Below are positions 17,276-27,360 of a stretch of DNA of 64,000 bases, piece after piece. Source of the stretch: Rhodococcus jostii RHA1 (GTDB lineage: Bacteria > Actinomycetota > Actinomycetes > Mycobacteriales > Mycobacteriaceae); the NCBI RefSeq assembly GCF_000014565.1, contig NC_008268.1, forward strand, positions 1,922,001 to 1,986,000. The letters are read 5' to 3'. How positions within the stretch are numbered: the first letter of the stretch is position 1; each line of letters begins with the position of its first letter. A program made the translations under genes and the position numbers. The notes under the pieces are model-generated. The model was not told the DNA's origin and ran no database searches. It saw nothing but the letters and a program-made list of their open reading frames with translations.

Positions 17276-19061
17276 TCCGCACGTGCTTTCGTGCCCGGGT
17301 AATCGCCGTGTACAGCAATTCGCGAGTCAGCAGCGACGACGCCTCGCCGGGAAGAACCACGGACACCGTGTCGTACTGGCTGCCCTGACTGCGGTGAATC
17401 GTCATCGCGTACACCGTCTGCACCGCGGACAGATGCGTCGGATGCAACAGGAACGGTTCGTTGCCCCGCACGAATGCGGCGACGAGTTCGACGTCGTCGC
17501 GGCGCACGATCACCCCGGTGTCGCCGTTGTAGATCTTCGTTTCGTGATCATTGGCAGTCACCATCAGCGGCTGGCCCGGATACCAGCGATCCGGGTTCAG
17601 CCGCTGCCCGATCGTCTCCCCAATCCACTCCATCGCCTGCCGCGTCCACCGCTGCACGCCGTACGGACCTTCCCGGTGCGCGCACAACAGCCGGTGCCCC
17701 TCCGAATGCCGCAGTGCAGCAAAGGCATCACCGGATTCCGCAGCTGCGGTGACCGCGGCGGCCGTCCCCACCACGTCCGCCCGCAGTGCGTCCAGGTCTT
17801 CCGGACTGTGGAACGACACCTCGGGGAAACCGCTCGACAGGATTTTCATGACCTCGTCCGGTTCGCCCTTCCGCACCGCGACAGCCAGCTGGGCGATGCC
17901 GCCGCCGAACCGCCGCCCGCGGCTGAGCCGGACCACCCCGCCCCGCAACCTGTCCCGTTCCCCCGCGCTCAAGGCGGCCTCGAGCGGGTCGTCGGCCGCC
18001 TCCAGGTCGGCGCCGACGATCCTGGCGAGCACCGGATTCTCGGTTCCCGTCACCGGCCGGGCCACGAGATCGGCCAGGACCGCGCCCGCGTCGACGGACG
18101 TCAGCTGATCGGGGTCGCCGACGAGCACCAACCGGGTGTCCGGGCGGACCGCCTCGAGGAGCCGGCACATCATCGTCAGCGACACCATCGACGTCTCGTC
18201 GACCACGATCGCGTCGTAGGGCAGGTGATTGTTCGCGTTGTAGCGGAACCGGCTGCCACGTCCGCGCTGCCAGCCCAGCAGCCGGTGCAGCGTCATCGCG
18301 GTCAGGTCGGGCGGCAACCCGAGTGCGTCGGACTGCTCGCGCACCGACTCCTGCAACCGCGCCGCGGCTTTCCCGGTGGGTGCGGCGAGCGCGATCCGGA
18401 GGCCCGGCCCTGGCTGCCGGGTCAGCAGCGCCAGCACCCGGGCGACGGTGTGCGTCTTACCTGTTCCGGGTCCGCCGACCACCACCGACGTCCACTGTGT
18501 GGCGGCCACCGCGGCGGCGATTCGCTGCCGGTCCGGTGCCGGAGCCGACGCCCCGTCGTCGTGCTGGTCGCGGAACAACGCGTCCAAGCCCTCCCGCAGC
18601 GACTGCTCGTCGACGGGGGGATGCCCGACGGCGCGCTGGTCGAGTACCCGCCGGAGGGTCGCTTCCTGCCGGAAGTACCGGTCGAGGTAGAGCAGTCCGC
18701 CGTCGGCCGTGTCGACGAGCCGCAGCGGCCGCAGCGGACCCGCCGAACCACCGGTGACCAGCGGGCTCCGCCGCAGTGCCTCGACGACGATGCCGTCGTC
18801 CGGCCAGGGTAGTGCGTCGAGATCGACTTCGGACTCCTCGTCGACGGTCACCTCACGGAGCCGCGTCAGGTCCAGGCACACCGAGCCGGACCGCACCGCG
18901 CGCACCGCCAGCGCGGTGGCCAGTACGACGTCTTCCGAGGATTCGCCTCCGAGCGCCGACAACCGCAACGCGACGTGCACGTCCGCGGCGGCGAGCACAC
19001 CGGCCTCGTTGAACACCCGCAGCATTCCCTTGCCGCGCTGCGCCACCTGCACCTCGGTCAT
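17193..19061 (-). CDS. recD: Exodeoxyribonuclease V alpha subunit RecD
   Basis: A 622-aa SF1 5'-3' helicase. Walker A is VVVGGPGTGKTHTVARVL (about 195-212). Later motifs are DETSMVSLTMM, LVGDPDQLTSVDAGAVL and the C-terminal MTIHRSQGSQYDTVSVVLP. The ATG at 19061 overlaps the recB stop (ATGA). It is the last gene of recC-recB-recD, which processes double-strand breaks and degrades linear DNA. Confidence 0.93.
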   Translation of the reverse strand: MTEVQVAQRGKGMLRVFNEAGVLAAADVHVALRLSALGGESSEDVVLATALAVRAVRSGSVCLDLTRLREVTVDEESEVDLDALPWPDDGIVVEALRRSPLVTGGSAGPLRPLRLVDTADGGLLYLDRYFRQEATLRRVLDQRAVGHPPVDEQSLREGLDALFRDQHDDGASAPAPDRQRIAAAVAATQWTSVVVGGPGTGKTHTVARVLALLTRQPGPGLRIALAAPTGKAAARLQESVREQSDALGLPPDLTAMTLHRLLGWQRGRGSRFRYNANNHLPYDAIVVDETSMVSLTMMCRLLEAVRPDTRLVLVGDPDQLTSVDAGAVLADLVARPVTGTENPVLARIVGADLEAADDPLEAALSAGERDRLRGGVVRLSRGRRFGGGIAQLAVAVRKGEPDEVMKILSSGFPEVSFHSPEDLDALRADVVGTAAAVTAAAESGDAFAALRHSEGHRLLCAHREGPYGVQRWTRQAMEWIGETIGQRLNPDRWYPGQPLMVTANDHETKIYNGDTGVIVRRDDVELVAAFVRGNEPFLLHPTHLSAVQTVYAMTIHRSQGSQYDTVSVVLPGEASSLLTRELLYTAITRARKHVRIIGSEDAVRAGVQRRVLRASGLRRVIP

Positions 19062-22000
19062 CGCGTCCCCTCGTGCTCGGAGGCCGACCCGGACAGCAGA
19101 TCGGACAGCTCGGTGATCAACGCGGCGGGCGGTGCCCAGTCGAAGACTCCGCATCCGGGCGGGGTGTCGGGGCCGACCATTCCGCGAACGAACAGGTACT
19201 GGACGCCACCGAGGTGCACCGCCGGATCGTAGTTCGGTTGCCGCCAGCGCAGGTAGCGATGCAACGCAACGGAATACAGCAATGCCTGCAGCGGATAGTG
19301 CGCCCGCACCATCTCGGCGGCCATGCTCTCGCGGGTGTAGTGCGCGGTGGTGAGGTCGCCTTGCGCGAGGCGATTGGTCTTGTAGTCGACGACGACGTAT
19401 CGCGGTCCGGGCAGTCGCAGCACGGCGTCGATGCTGCCGGTGAGGTATCCGCGCAGCGGGGTCGGTTCGAGTGTCTGCACGGCGTCGGCGTACGACCGCA
19501 GCGGATCGTCGACGGGAAGGTGGGTGCGCAGCAGCTCGCCGACGCCGTCGAGCATCACGGTGAGCGAGGGCGTGTCGCCGCCGGCCAGCGGCAGTTCGAA
19601 GTCGAGTTCCGCCAGCAGGTCTGCGGGTGCGATGTCGGCGAGCGTCGTTTCGGCCCCCGCGCCGAGGGGAGTCCGCAGCACGGGCAGCAGCGCCGTCGCC
19701 AGCTGGGCGGGGTCGATGTCCGACAACGTCGACGCGATCACGTCGCGGCAGCACCGCAGGACCTCTGCATCCAGGTCGGGTGCCGCGGTGTCGACGATCT
19801 CGAAGACGGCGTGGACGAGCGTGCCGAACGTCGCGCCGCCGGGCAGCTCGTTCATCGTCGACGCCACCCCCGAAGTGATGTCGGCCGGCGCCTGTAAGGG
19901 AGGTTCGGCCGGTTCGTCCGTCTTCTCCTCGACCTCGGCCTCACTGCCCACCGCGGGCGCGTCGTGCGCAGATGCCGTCAACGCCGAATACGACGTGCGA
20001 CGCCATCGCGTGTCGAGCAGCCGCCGGAAGCGGGCGGCTTCCAGGTCTCCGCGGGGCTCCCGCTGTGGTGTCCACCCGACCCGCACGATCGGGTCGGAAC
20101 CCACCGCCTCGACGGTCACCGTCTCCGGAGCTGCCGTCCCCCACGCGGACAACCGTTCCGCGACAACCGGATCCTCGGGAACGGTGACCTTCTGCGGGAC
20201 CTCCCGCTGCCCGGGCTGCCGTCCCAGGATCATCCGGTGCAGCGGCGCGCCCGCCGTCGTGAACGCCGGTGCCCACCACACCACGAGCCCGCACATCGCC
20301 CGGGTGACCGCGACATACAGCAGCCGCAACTCCTCCCCCGCCTCTTCCGCGTCGTGCCGGTTCCTGCGGTCCGCGTAGCCGGGGCTGCCCGGACCACCGA
20401 CGTCGAGGATGCGTCGTCCGTCGTCGTCGTGCAGCAGCAGTTTGCTCGGTTTCGAGATCTTGGCGGCGTCCCAGGCGTACGGCAGGTACACGAGCGGGAA
20501 TTCGAGGCCCTTGCTGGCGTGGACGGTCGCGATCTGCACCGCCGCGGCGTCGCTGTCGAGTCGTCGGCTGCGGTCCACCCCACCCGAGGACGGATCCTTC
20601 ATGCGCTCGGTGAGCCAGCGGGTGACGGCCGTCAGACCGAGCGACTGCTCGACGGCGGCACCGTTGAGCAACTGCGCCACGTGCCGGAGATCGGTCAGTG
20701 CCCGCTCGCCCGCTGCCACCCGCAGGAGTCTCGCCTCCAGCGCGGCGACCGCGGACAGTCGTTCGAACAGCGCCGCGAAACCGGACTGGGCGAACACCGC
20801 GCCCAGCTCCCGGAGCTGCCCACCGACCTCGGCGACGATGTCGTCGCCGCGAGCGTCGAGTTCCTCGGCCGTGTGTCCGAGCAGCGGGGTGAGCGCGGCC
20901 AGCCGCACCCGGTCGGACCGGTGCGGTTGCTCGATGGCCTGCAGGATCCAAAGCCAGTGCTGCGCAGCCGGAGTGGTGAAGACACTGGCCCCGCCGGCGA
21001 GCACGGACGGCACACCCGCCCGGTCGAGGGCGTCGTGGACCAGTGTGATCTGCGCGTTGGTGCGCACCAGGACGGCGATGTCGCCGGGTTCGACGAGTCG
21101 GGTGTCGCCCCCGACGTCGAGTGTCGCGCCGCCGTCGAGGAGAGCGACGACGTCGGCGGCGAGGTCTGCCGCGATCCGCTTCCGGAGCGGCCCGACCGCG
21201 GGGTATCCCGACTTGTTGATCGGCCCGGCGCCGGTCCTCGGCAGATACCGCAGCCGTAGCGGCGCGGCGCCCGTCAGACGCGACTTCGGTCTCGCACCGT
21301 CGACGCGGTGCACCACGATCTCGGGATGCCCGAGCGCGGCGCCGCCGTGCAGATATTCGAGGCCGTCGAGGAGTTCCTGATCGCTGCGCCAGTTGGTGGT
21401 CAACTCCTGGTGACGGTCGGCCGACCGCACCGCGTCCAGATAGCTGAGCACCTCCGCGCCGCGGAACGCGTAGATGGCCTGCTTCGGATCGCCGACGAGC
21501 ACCACCGTTCCGCTGCCGTGGAACGTGCGGCGCAGAATGTCCCATTGCAGCGGGTCGGTGTCCTGGAACTCGTCGACGAGCACCACGCCGTAGCGTTCGC
21601 GGACACGCCGGCAGGCCGCCGCACCGTGCTCGGGATCGCTGAGGACGCGGTGGAGCAGCATCGGCAGATCGTCGAAGTCACGCAGACCCACTGCGCGTTT
21701 GCGCCGTTCGACTTCGGCGCGCACCGCCTCGGCGAACGCCACCCGGTCCCCGGCCGGGGTGCCCCGCGTATCTTCCGGGGCGAGCACGGCCTGCGGGTCG
21801 AAGATGGCGGCCCGGGCGGCCGCGGTGGCCTCCGCCGGCGTGAACGGGGCCGACTCGACGCGACTGTAGGCGCGCAGGTACAGGTCGGCGATCACCTCCG
21901 TCGTGAGGTCGTCGGCGGCCTCGACCAGGACCGTGTCGGGGTCGCGTTCGCCCGCGATGCCGAGCCCGTCGAGCATGCGCTGACAGAAGCTGTGGGTGGT

Positions 22001-22369
22001 GACGATGGTGGCGGCGTCGAAGTCCGACAATGCTTGCAGCAGGCGCCGGCGCCGCAGCGTCACCTCGCCGGTGTCGGCTTCGGCGAGATGCCGGATCAGC
22101 TGATCCGCGCTCAGCCGTGCCGCTGCCGGATCGGCCAATGCGGCTGCGGCGGAACCGAATCGTTCACGGGTGCGTTCCCGCAGCTCCTGCGTGGCCGCCC
22201 GGCTGAACGTCACCAGCAACAGCTGGGACAGGTCCACGCCTCCCTCGGCGACGAAGCGGGCGGCCAGGCCGACGATCGCGTACGTCTTGCCGGTGCCGGC
22301 GCTCGCCTCGAGCACCGTCGTACCCTCCGGCAGCGGACCGAGGAGGTCGAAACCGCGCGCGCCGGTCAC
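19058..22369 (-). CDS. recB: Exodeoxyribonuclease V beta subunit RecB
   Basis: A 1103-aa helicase-nuclease. The GTG at 22369 overlaps the recC stop (GTGA) and is preferred to an in-frame start 39 bases upstream. The UvrD-type motor has Walker A VLEASAGTGKTYAIVGLAAR (about 20-39), LVDEFQDTDPLQWDILRR, VGDPKQAIYAFRGAEVL and VHASKGLEFPLVYLPYAWD. The C-terminal nuclease domain has GSIDAVLRL and YVVVDYKTNRL, the D...DxK active site. It is the main motor and the only nuclease of the complex. Confidence 0.94.
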   Translation of the reverse strand: MTGARGFDLLGPLPEGTTVLEASAGTGKTYAIVGLAARFVAEGGVDLSQLLLVTFSRAATQELRERTRERFGSAAAALADPAAARLSADQLIRHLAEADTGEVTLRRRRLLQALSDFDAATIVTTHSFCQRMLDGLGIAGERDPDTVLVEAADDLTTEVIADLYLRAYSRVESAPFTPAEATAAARAAIFDPQAVLAPEDTRGTPAGDRVAFAEAVRAEVERRKRAVGLRDFDDLPMLLHRVLSDPEHGAAACRRVRERYGVVLVDEFQDTDPLQWDILRRTFHGSGTVVLVGDPKQAIYAFRGAEVLSYLDAVRSADRHQELTTNWRSDQELLDGLEYLHGGAALGHPEIVVHRVDGARPKSRLTGAAPLRLRYLPRTGAGPINKSGYPAVGPLRKRIAADLAADVVALLDGGATLDVGGDTRLVEPGDIAVLVRTNAQITLVHDALDRAGVPSVLAGGASVFTTPAAQHWLWILQAIEQPHRSDRVRLAALTPLLGHTAEELDARGDDIVAEVGGQLRELGAVFAQSGFAALFERLSAVAALEARLLRVAAGERALTDLRHVAQLLNGAAVEQSLGLTAVTRWLTERMKDPSSGGVDRSRRLDSDAAAVQIATVHASKGLEFPLVYLPYAWDAAKISKPSKLLLHDDDGRRILDVGGPGSPGYADRRNRHDAEEAGEELRLLYVAVTRAMCGLVVWWAPAFTTAGAPLHRMILGRQPGQREVPQKVTVPEDPVVAERLSAWGTAAPETVTVEAVGSDPIVRVGWTPQREPRGDLEAARFRRLLDTRWRRTSYSALTASAHDAPAVGSEAEVEEKTDEPAEPPLQAPADITSGVASTMNELPGGATFGTLVHAVFEIVDTAAPDLDAEVLRCCRDVIASTLSDIDPAQLATALLPVLRTPLGAGAETTLADIAPADLLAELDFELPLAGGDTPSLTVMLDGVGELLRTHLPVDDPLRSYADAVQTLEPTPLRGYLTGSIDAVLRLPGPRYVVVDYKTNRLAQGDLTTAHYTRESMAAEMVRAHYPLQALLYSVALHRYLRWRQPNYDPAVHLGGVQYLFVRGMVGPDTPPGCGVFDWAPPAALITELSDLLSGSASEHEGTR

Positions 22370-25300
22370 GGCTGCGCCAACGTCTCGGCGGCGAGCAGCG
22401 GCGCCCACAGTTGCCGGGCGTAGTTCTCGATGGTCACCGCGTCGCCGAGGACGTCGATGCCCGGTGAGGACCCGTACACGTACGTGATGTGCCGGTCGCG
22501 TGAGTCACCGAAGTCACTGCTCCATTCCTTCCGGGCCGCCTCGATCGCGTCCTCCATGCTGCTGCCGCCGTGGCGTCGTTCGGCATACGCCGCCGACGCG
22601 CCCGTGGCGATCGGCAACGGCGCGTGCAGCCCCAGATCGCGCAGTTCGACGAGTCGCACCAACTCCTCCAGTGCGTTCTCGGGTGCGGTAAGGGTCGAGC
22701 GCCACGCCGGACGGCTGTACGCGCCGCGGCCGGTCGTCACGGCAGTCCATTCGGTCTCGTTGTCGGACGCCGCGACCGCCAGCAATTGCGCCCAGGCGGC
22801 GAGGCGGTGTTTCGGCCCCAACTTCGAATACGTGGTGGTCGCGATCACCGACCCGTGCACCCCGCCGACGGTGCCGGTGAGGCGCCGTCCGGAACCGAGA
22901 TCGACATCGACGTCCACGGTTTCCGCCCGCCCGACATGCACGGACCCGCTGACGGCGACGAGCGACTCGACCGCGTGCTCGATTCCACCGAGCACCGACT
23001 CCCCCAACTTGAACGGCGGCAACGTCCCGCGGCGCCACTCCGCGGCGCGGAAGTCGGCCAGTTCGACTCCCGTCAGCCTCGCGACGAGCATCCTCTGGCC
23101 GAGATCCCACCGGGCCAGCGGATCGGGCGACACCTCCAGTGCGTCGGCGAGGTCCTCGTCCACGTCAGGGACCCGCAGCCCCAGCCGTTGCCGCAGAAAC
23201 GCCTGCGTCGGGTGCACCAGGAACGCGATGAGGTCCGCGAGATCGACGTCCCCGAGGGGCGGCGGCACCAACGGTGCCGGCAGGAATGCGGGCTCCGGTT
23301 CAGGCGGGTGCTGCGCGGCACGGGCACCGGCCAGCGCCGCCCGATCGAAACTGAACGGGTGCTCGGGCCGGAAGTTGCGTGCATCGAACGGCTGCAACGG
23401 ATGCCGGGTCACGATACCGGGCAGGGCGTCGCTCCCGACGGTGGCCGCCACCGCGTCGAGCAATTCGGACAGCGGGATCGCCGGCGGCCGGGACATGCCG
23501 GTGACGGGGTCGGCGCCCGTATAGAACAGCAGGAGTTTCTCACTCGCCGACATCACGGCGTCGAGCAGCAACTGCCGGTCCTCGCTGCGCGGGTCGCGTT
23601 CGCCGAGAAGCGGATTACGGGCCAGCACGTCGTCGCCGTCCACGCTCACCCCGCGCGGGAACACTTCGTCGTCGAGGCCGAGGAGAACGACCACGCGGTG
23701 CGGCACCGACCGCATCGGCACCATGGTGCACACCGTCAGCTCGCCGGTGCGGAAGTTCGCGCGGGTGGGGCGGCCCGCGAGCCGGGTGGCCAGCATCGCG
23801 CGCACGTCCGACAGTCGCAGGACCGCGTCGCCGCCGTGCTCCATCGCCGACCCGAGTTCTCGTCGCGCCTGCGCGAGTTGCCACGTGTCGGCGGCGCTGA
23901 CGTCGACGAGCAGATCGAGTGCCCGGGTGAGCGCGCTCGACCAGTCCGCGACCGACTGCGGCCCGCCGAGCCCGCGCAGCGCGACGTCGAGCCGGTCGAC
24001 GAATTCGGCGAGCCGACCGGTGAGGTCGATGTCGTTGCTGTCGACGTCGTCGAGCGGCAGCGCCAGGGCGAGCCATTCGCCGTCGGACTCGTCGGCGGCG
24101 GCACCGAGCAGGATGCGGTCGAGCGCGGTGGTGAACGTGTTCTGCGGGAAGTCGCCGAGACCGAACGCCGCGCGCTGCCGCGGACCGATTCCCCAGCGGG
24201 CTCCTGTCGCGGTCGCCCACTCCCGGATCCGTTCGAGGTCGTCGTCGCCGAACCGGAACCGCCTGCGCACCGGCGCGGCCGCCGACAGGTCGAGGACCTG
24301 GCTCGCCGTCACCCTCGCGTCGGCGAGTTCGAGGAGAGTCGACACCACGGCGAGAACCGGATTGGTCTGGTGCAGGGCACGGTCCGCGAGCCGAACCCGC
24401 AGACGATGGCCGGGATGCCCGAGCACGTCCTGCCCGAACGCCGCCCGGATCAGCGGGGCGTACGACTCGACGTCGGGGCACATGACGAGCACGTCACGCG
24501 GTTCGAGAGTCGGATCGTCCTCGAAGAGATGTAGGAGGCATTCGCGCAGGACCTCCACCTGGCGGGCCGGTCCGTGACAGGCGTGGACCTGGACGGAGGT
24601 GTCGGCCGTGCATTCGGCGAGCGCGGGCGCCCGGTCGTCCCGGACATCCGCCTGGAGGCACCCCAGCAGGGAGTCGCGGGGCGCAGGCCCCTCGTGGTGG
24701 AGGTCGTCGACGTCGAGGCGGGTCAGCCTCGACTCGAGTTCGCGGACGTCCCGCGCCAGGCTCGACAGCAGCGGGTGGGCGACGGACAGCGCGGTGGGGT
24801 CGTCGGCACGTGCGAGCACGCTGTCCGCCGTCGACAACGACGACCACATGGTGGGACTCGGATGCGGAAGCCACAGGTGCACATCACGATTGACGGCGAG
24901 GGCGGCGAGGACGGCGATCTGATCGGTCGCGAGCCGCGTCGGACCGAACAGTGATAATCGGGCGGGGAGTTCGACGAGATCCGGTTCCGCGCGCAGCCGG
25001 GCGCAGGCGGAGTCGAGCCGCTCGGCGGGAGCGGGGCTGCCGATCTTCTCGCGCAGCCGCCGCCACAGTTCGGCCTGCCAGAGAAGGTCGTCGTCGAGTG
25101 GACCGCCCGCACCGTCGGTGTCGCGACCACCGGCCCAGTCGACCAGCATCGCCGGCCGCTGCGCGGCGTAGCTGCGGAACAGATCGGTGAGGTGTGACGC
25201 GGTGGCGTAGCGCCGGCCCGGCCGGTGATCGTCCGGGTCGCGGTCCGGGAGACCGTGCCCGAGGTGTTTCGCGAGGACGGCGCACCAGGGCTCACTGAGG

Positions 25301-25626
25301 CAGTCGTCGACGACGCCGAGCAACGCCCACAGCACCCGGGACGGATTCCACGGATCGTCGTCGGCGGACACCCCGGTGGCGGCGGCGAGGCACTCGTCGA
25401 CGAGCCGGGTCGGTGACGGGAAGTCGATGTTCGCGGCCACCCCGTCGCCGACGCCGGGCCGGGCACCGAGCGCGGTCGAGAGCCGCTGTGTGAGCCAGCG
25501 CTCCACCCCCTTCGCCGGGACAGCCACGACCTCCCGGGCGAACGGATCGGACAGCGGGGTCGCGAGCACGTCGCCGAGAGCCGACGCGAGAGTGGTGGAA
25601 CGCTCGGCGCGATGCAGTACGAGCAC
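22366..25626 (-). CDS. recC: Exodeoxyribonuclease V gamma subunit RecC
   Basis: A 1086-aa protein with an inactivated helicase/nuclease fold. Family segments include the N-terminal AVPAKGVERWLTQRLSTALG, LSLFGPTRLA, VLVMCPDVESYAPLIRAAFG and VVLLGLDDEVFPR. GTG start at 25626. It is the first gene of the recCBD operon and holds the DNA-scanning channel. The palindrome at 25704-25743 lies upstream, at the end of the preceding transcription unit. Confidence 0.92.
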   Translation of the reverse strand: MLVLHRAERSTTLASALGDVLATPLSDPFAREVVAVPAKGVERWLTQRLSTALGARPGVGDGVAANIDFPSPTRLVDECLAAATGVSADDDPWNPSRVLWALLGVVDDCLSEPWCAVLAKHLGHGLPDRDPDDHRPGRRYATASHLTDLFRSYAAQRPAMLVDWAGGRDTDGAGGPLDDDLLWQAELWRRLREKIGSPAPAERLDSACARLRAEPDLVELPARLSLFGPTRLATDQIAVLAALAVNRDVHLWLPHPSPTMWSSLSTADSVLARADDPTALSVAHPLLSSLARDVRELESRLTRLDVDDLHHEGPAPRDSLLGCLQADVRDDRAPALAECTADTSVQVHACHGPARQVEVLRECLLHLFEDDPTLEPRDVLVMCPDVESYAPLIRAAFGQDVLGHPGHRLRVRLADRALHQTNPVLAVVSTLLELADARVTASQVLDLSAAAPVRRRFRFGDDDLERIREWATATGARWGIGPRQRAAFGLGDFPQNTFTTALDRILLGAAADESDGEWLALALPLDDVDSNDIDLTGRLAEFVDRLDVALRGLGGPQSVADWSSALTRALDLLVDVSAADTWQLAQARRELGSAMEHGGDAVLRLSDVRAMLATRLAGRPTRANFRTGELTVCTMVPMRSVPHRVVVLLGLDDEVFPRGVSVDGDDVLARNPLLGERDPRSEDRQLLLDAVMSASEKLLLFYTGADPVTGMSRPPAIPLSELLDAVAATVGSDALPGIVTRHPLQPFDARNFRPEHPFSFDRAALAGARAAQHPPEPEPAFLPAPLVPPPLGDVDLADLIAFLVHPTQAFLRQRLGLRVPDVDEDLADALEVSPDPLARWDLGQRMLVARLTGVELADFRAAEWRRGTLPPFKLGESVLGGIEHAVESLVAVSGSVHVGRAETVDVDVDLGSGRRLTGTVGGVHGSVIATTTYSKLGPKHRLAAWAQLLAVAASDNETEWTAVTTGRGAYSRPAWRSTLTAPENALEELVRLVELRDLGLHAPLPIATGASAAYAERRHGGSSMEDAIEAARKEWSSDFGDSRDRHITYVYGSSPGIDVLGDAVTIENYARQLWAPLLAAETLAQP

Positions 25627-25703
25627 GTGGCCTCCCTTCGCTCCCCAACTCCGGTCGGCTCAGACTTACCACACCCCACCGACTCGGGAGGCCCACTCTG
25701 CAG

Positions 25704-25743
25704 GTGAGTGGCAAAGTGTGCCGGGGCACGCTTCGCCACGCAC
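25704..25743. repeat. GTGAGTG-family palindrome, copy 2
   Basis: The left arm GTGAGTGGCAAAGTGTGCC (25704-25722) and the right arm 25725-25743 are separated by GG, with two wobble pairs and one mismatch. It lies just after the 3' end of the GIY-YIG gene and 77 bases before recC. It matches copies at 909-948, 35791-35830 and 63809-63848, and may terminate the minus-strand GIY-YIG transcript. Confidence 0.65.
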
Positions 25744-25744
25744 G

Positions 25745-26842
25745 TCAGCGGCCGGGGCGCGCCTGGGTGAGGTGCGGGACCCAGCCGTGGGTGGGCCACT
25801 TCTTCAGACCGACCTTGGCGGGGACGATGCGCTTGTTCACGAATTGGCTCTCCAGTTCGGTGTCGGGCTCGCCGGTGAACCGCCACAGCGCCGCGTCACC
25901 GGGTCGTGCGACCGACGACCAGGACTTGGCACGGTATGCGGCTCGAACGATGTTGTCCGCGAACACGATCACCGGGATGTCGTCGGTGTTGCGCACGGCA
26001 GCGCCCGCCGCCCACGCGCCGCGGGACAGTTCGTACACCTCTTCCGGCGTCACGCCGCGCCGAGATGCGGCGGGCACCTCGAGGACGACGCAGGGGGTGG
26101 GGAGGTTCGGGACGGGTTCTGCTGCGTACTGCAACACGAGGTCGTCGACGGGCACCGCGCGATGCTCGCCCGCGCCACCGGCGAGATTGCTGAGCACGGC
26201 ACCGTCGTTCAGCCCGAGCGCTCCCACGACTCCGCTGCGCACCGCACCGGCGACGTCACCGGTGTCGGCGATCCGATGCGCCACGATGTAGTGCTCGACC
26301 TCGTGGCCGGAGTCGTAGATCTCGCGGATGCGGGCGATCGTCGCGGCCTTCACCTCGGCGGTGTCGGTCTCCGGATCCTCGAGCGTCTTCCGGTGCTCGT
26401 TCTCGGCCAACGCCTCCCACACGTAGCCGTACACCCGGGTGCCGCGCCCGGCGCCGACGTAGAACACCGACCTGTTGCGGGGATCGAGGAGCGCGTAGAC
26501 GTAGGTGCCGAGTTCCTCACCGACCCGCTTCGGGAAGGGCTGCGGCGCGTGGCGGGTCTGATACACCTCCTTCAGGATCAGGCGCAGCGCCGCCAGTTTC
26601 AACGCGACGGGTACACCGCCGTCGATGCCGTCGAAGAGTGCGGTGGCCGCGCCCTGCACCGAGGAGAAGGTGTGCCCGATGTGCCGTTCCAGCGACTTCG
26701 TGACGTCCGCGAACTGCGCGAACCGCACCCGGGGGTCGGGTGCCGCGTTGTCCAGGTCGTTGGACGCGAGGAAAGTCTGGACCTCGGAATTGTCGAGCCA
26801 GCGAGAAGTGATGTCGATCGGGATCGTCCAGACGGTAGCCAT
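25745..26842 (-). CDS. GIY-YIG (LEM-3-like) domain protein
   Basis: A 365-aa protein. ATG 26842 is used; the open frame extends upstream without conserved sequence. A GIY-YIG nuclease-like core at about residues 100-200 contains GTYVYALLDPRNRSVFYVGA and GRGTRVYGYVWEAL, resembling LEM-3-like members rather than UvrC or homing enzymes. The rest (PTPCVVLEVPAASRRGVTPE, then AWAAGAAVRN) is not recognised. It may be a structure-specific nuclease. It stands upstream of recCBD on the same strand but is separated from it by a palindrome. Confidence 0.72.
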   Translation of the reverse strand: MATVWTIPIDITSRWLDNSEVQTFLASNDLDNAAPDPRVRFAQFADVTKSLERHIGHTFSSVQGAATALFDGIDGGVPVALKLAALRLILKEVYQTRHAPQPFPKRVGEELGTYVYALLDPRNRSVFYVGAGRGTRVYGYVWEALAENEHRKTLEDPETDTAEVKAATIARIREIYDSGHEVEHYIVAHRIADTGDVAGAVRSGVVGALGLNDGAVLSNLAGGAGEHRAVPVDDLVLQYAAEPVPNLPTPCVVLEVPAASRRGVTPEEVYELSRGAWAAGAAVRNTDDIPVIVFADNIVRAAYRAKSWSSVARPGDAALWRFTGEPDTELESQFVNKRIVPAKVGLKKWPTHGWVPHLTQARPGR

Positions 26843-26977
26843 GTCCCTACCGTAAGGGAAAACCTCGGTGAAGAACTCGCACGAGGAAGGCTCGAGGAGA
26901 TTCGAACCCTTTCGACGTGCTACCGAGTGCGGGAGGATGGAGTGGTACCCATTCCGACGCAGGTTGGGAGAACATTC

Positions 26978-27247
26978 ATGACAGCGCCCAGCTACTCCAC
27001 CCGCACGGCCGTCGACATCGCGGTCGGCATTCTCATCGCCTTCCGCGGATGCTCCGAGAACGACGCGTTCACCGAACTCGCGGCGACGTCCCGCCGACAC
27101 AAGGTCGCCCTCGCGCGCACCGCCCGCGCACTGATCGCGTTCATCCAGACCCATCACCACGACCTTCCCGCGTCCGACGTCACGGCTGCCGCTCTGCAGT
27201 GGAGCCACGCCACTCCGTACCGCGGCGCGTTCGGTACGGCCGCGTGA
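26978..27247 (+). CDS. Small stand-alone ANTAR-domain protein
   Basis: An 89-aa protein from ATG 26978, with GGGAG upstream. TAVDIAVGILIAFRGCSEND followed by AFTELAATSRRHKVALARTA fits the three-helix ANTAR RNA-binding fold (two-helix coiled segment plus the Ala-rich third helix). Unlike usual ANTAR regulators it has no receiver, PAS or GAF sensor domain. It could regulate by antitermination, either alone or by pairing with a sensor encoded elsewhere. Confidence 0.72.
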   Translation: MTAPSYSTRTAVDIAVGILIAFRGCSENDAFTELAATSRRHKVALARTARALIAFIQTHHHDLPASDVTAAALQWSHATPYRGAFGTAA

Positions 27248-27360
27248 ATTCGGTCGAAGTCTGAGAATTCTCTGGCTTCGACGGCGCGACGCTGCCCAAA
27301 CCTTCAGACTCGATGTGAGACCGAACGACCAGCGCACCGAGATACGAAGAGGTAACTGAG

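Noticed and set aside
25745..26842. A homing endonuclease or mobile intron
   Set aside because: The GIY-YIG gene is full length, lies between ordinary genes, and has no intron-like flanks or interrupted host gene.
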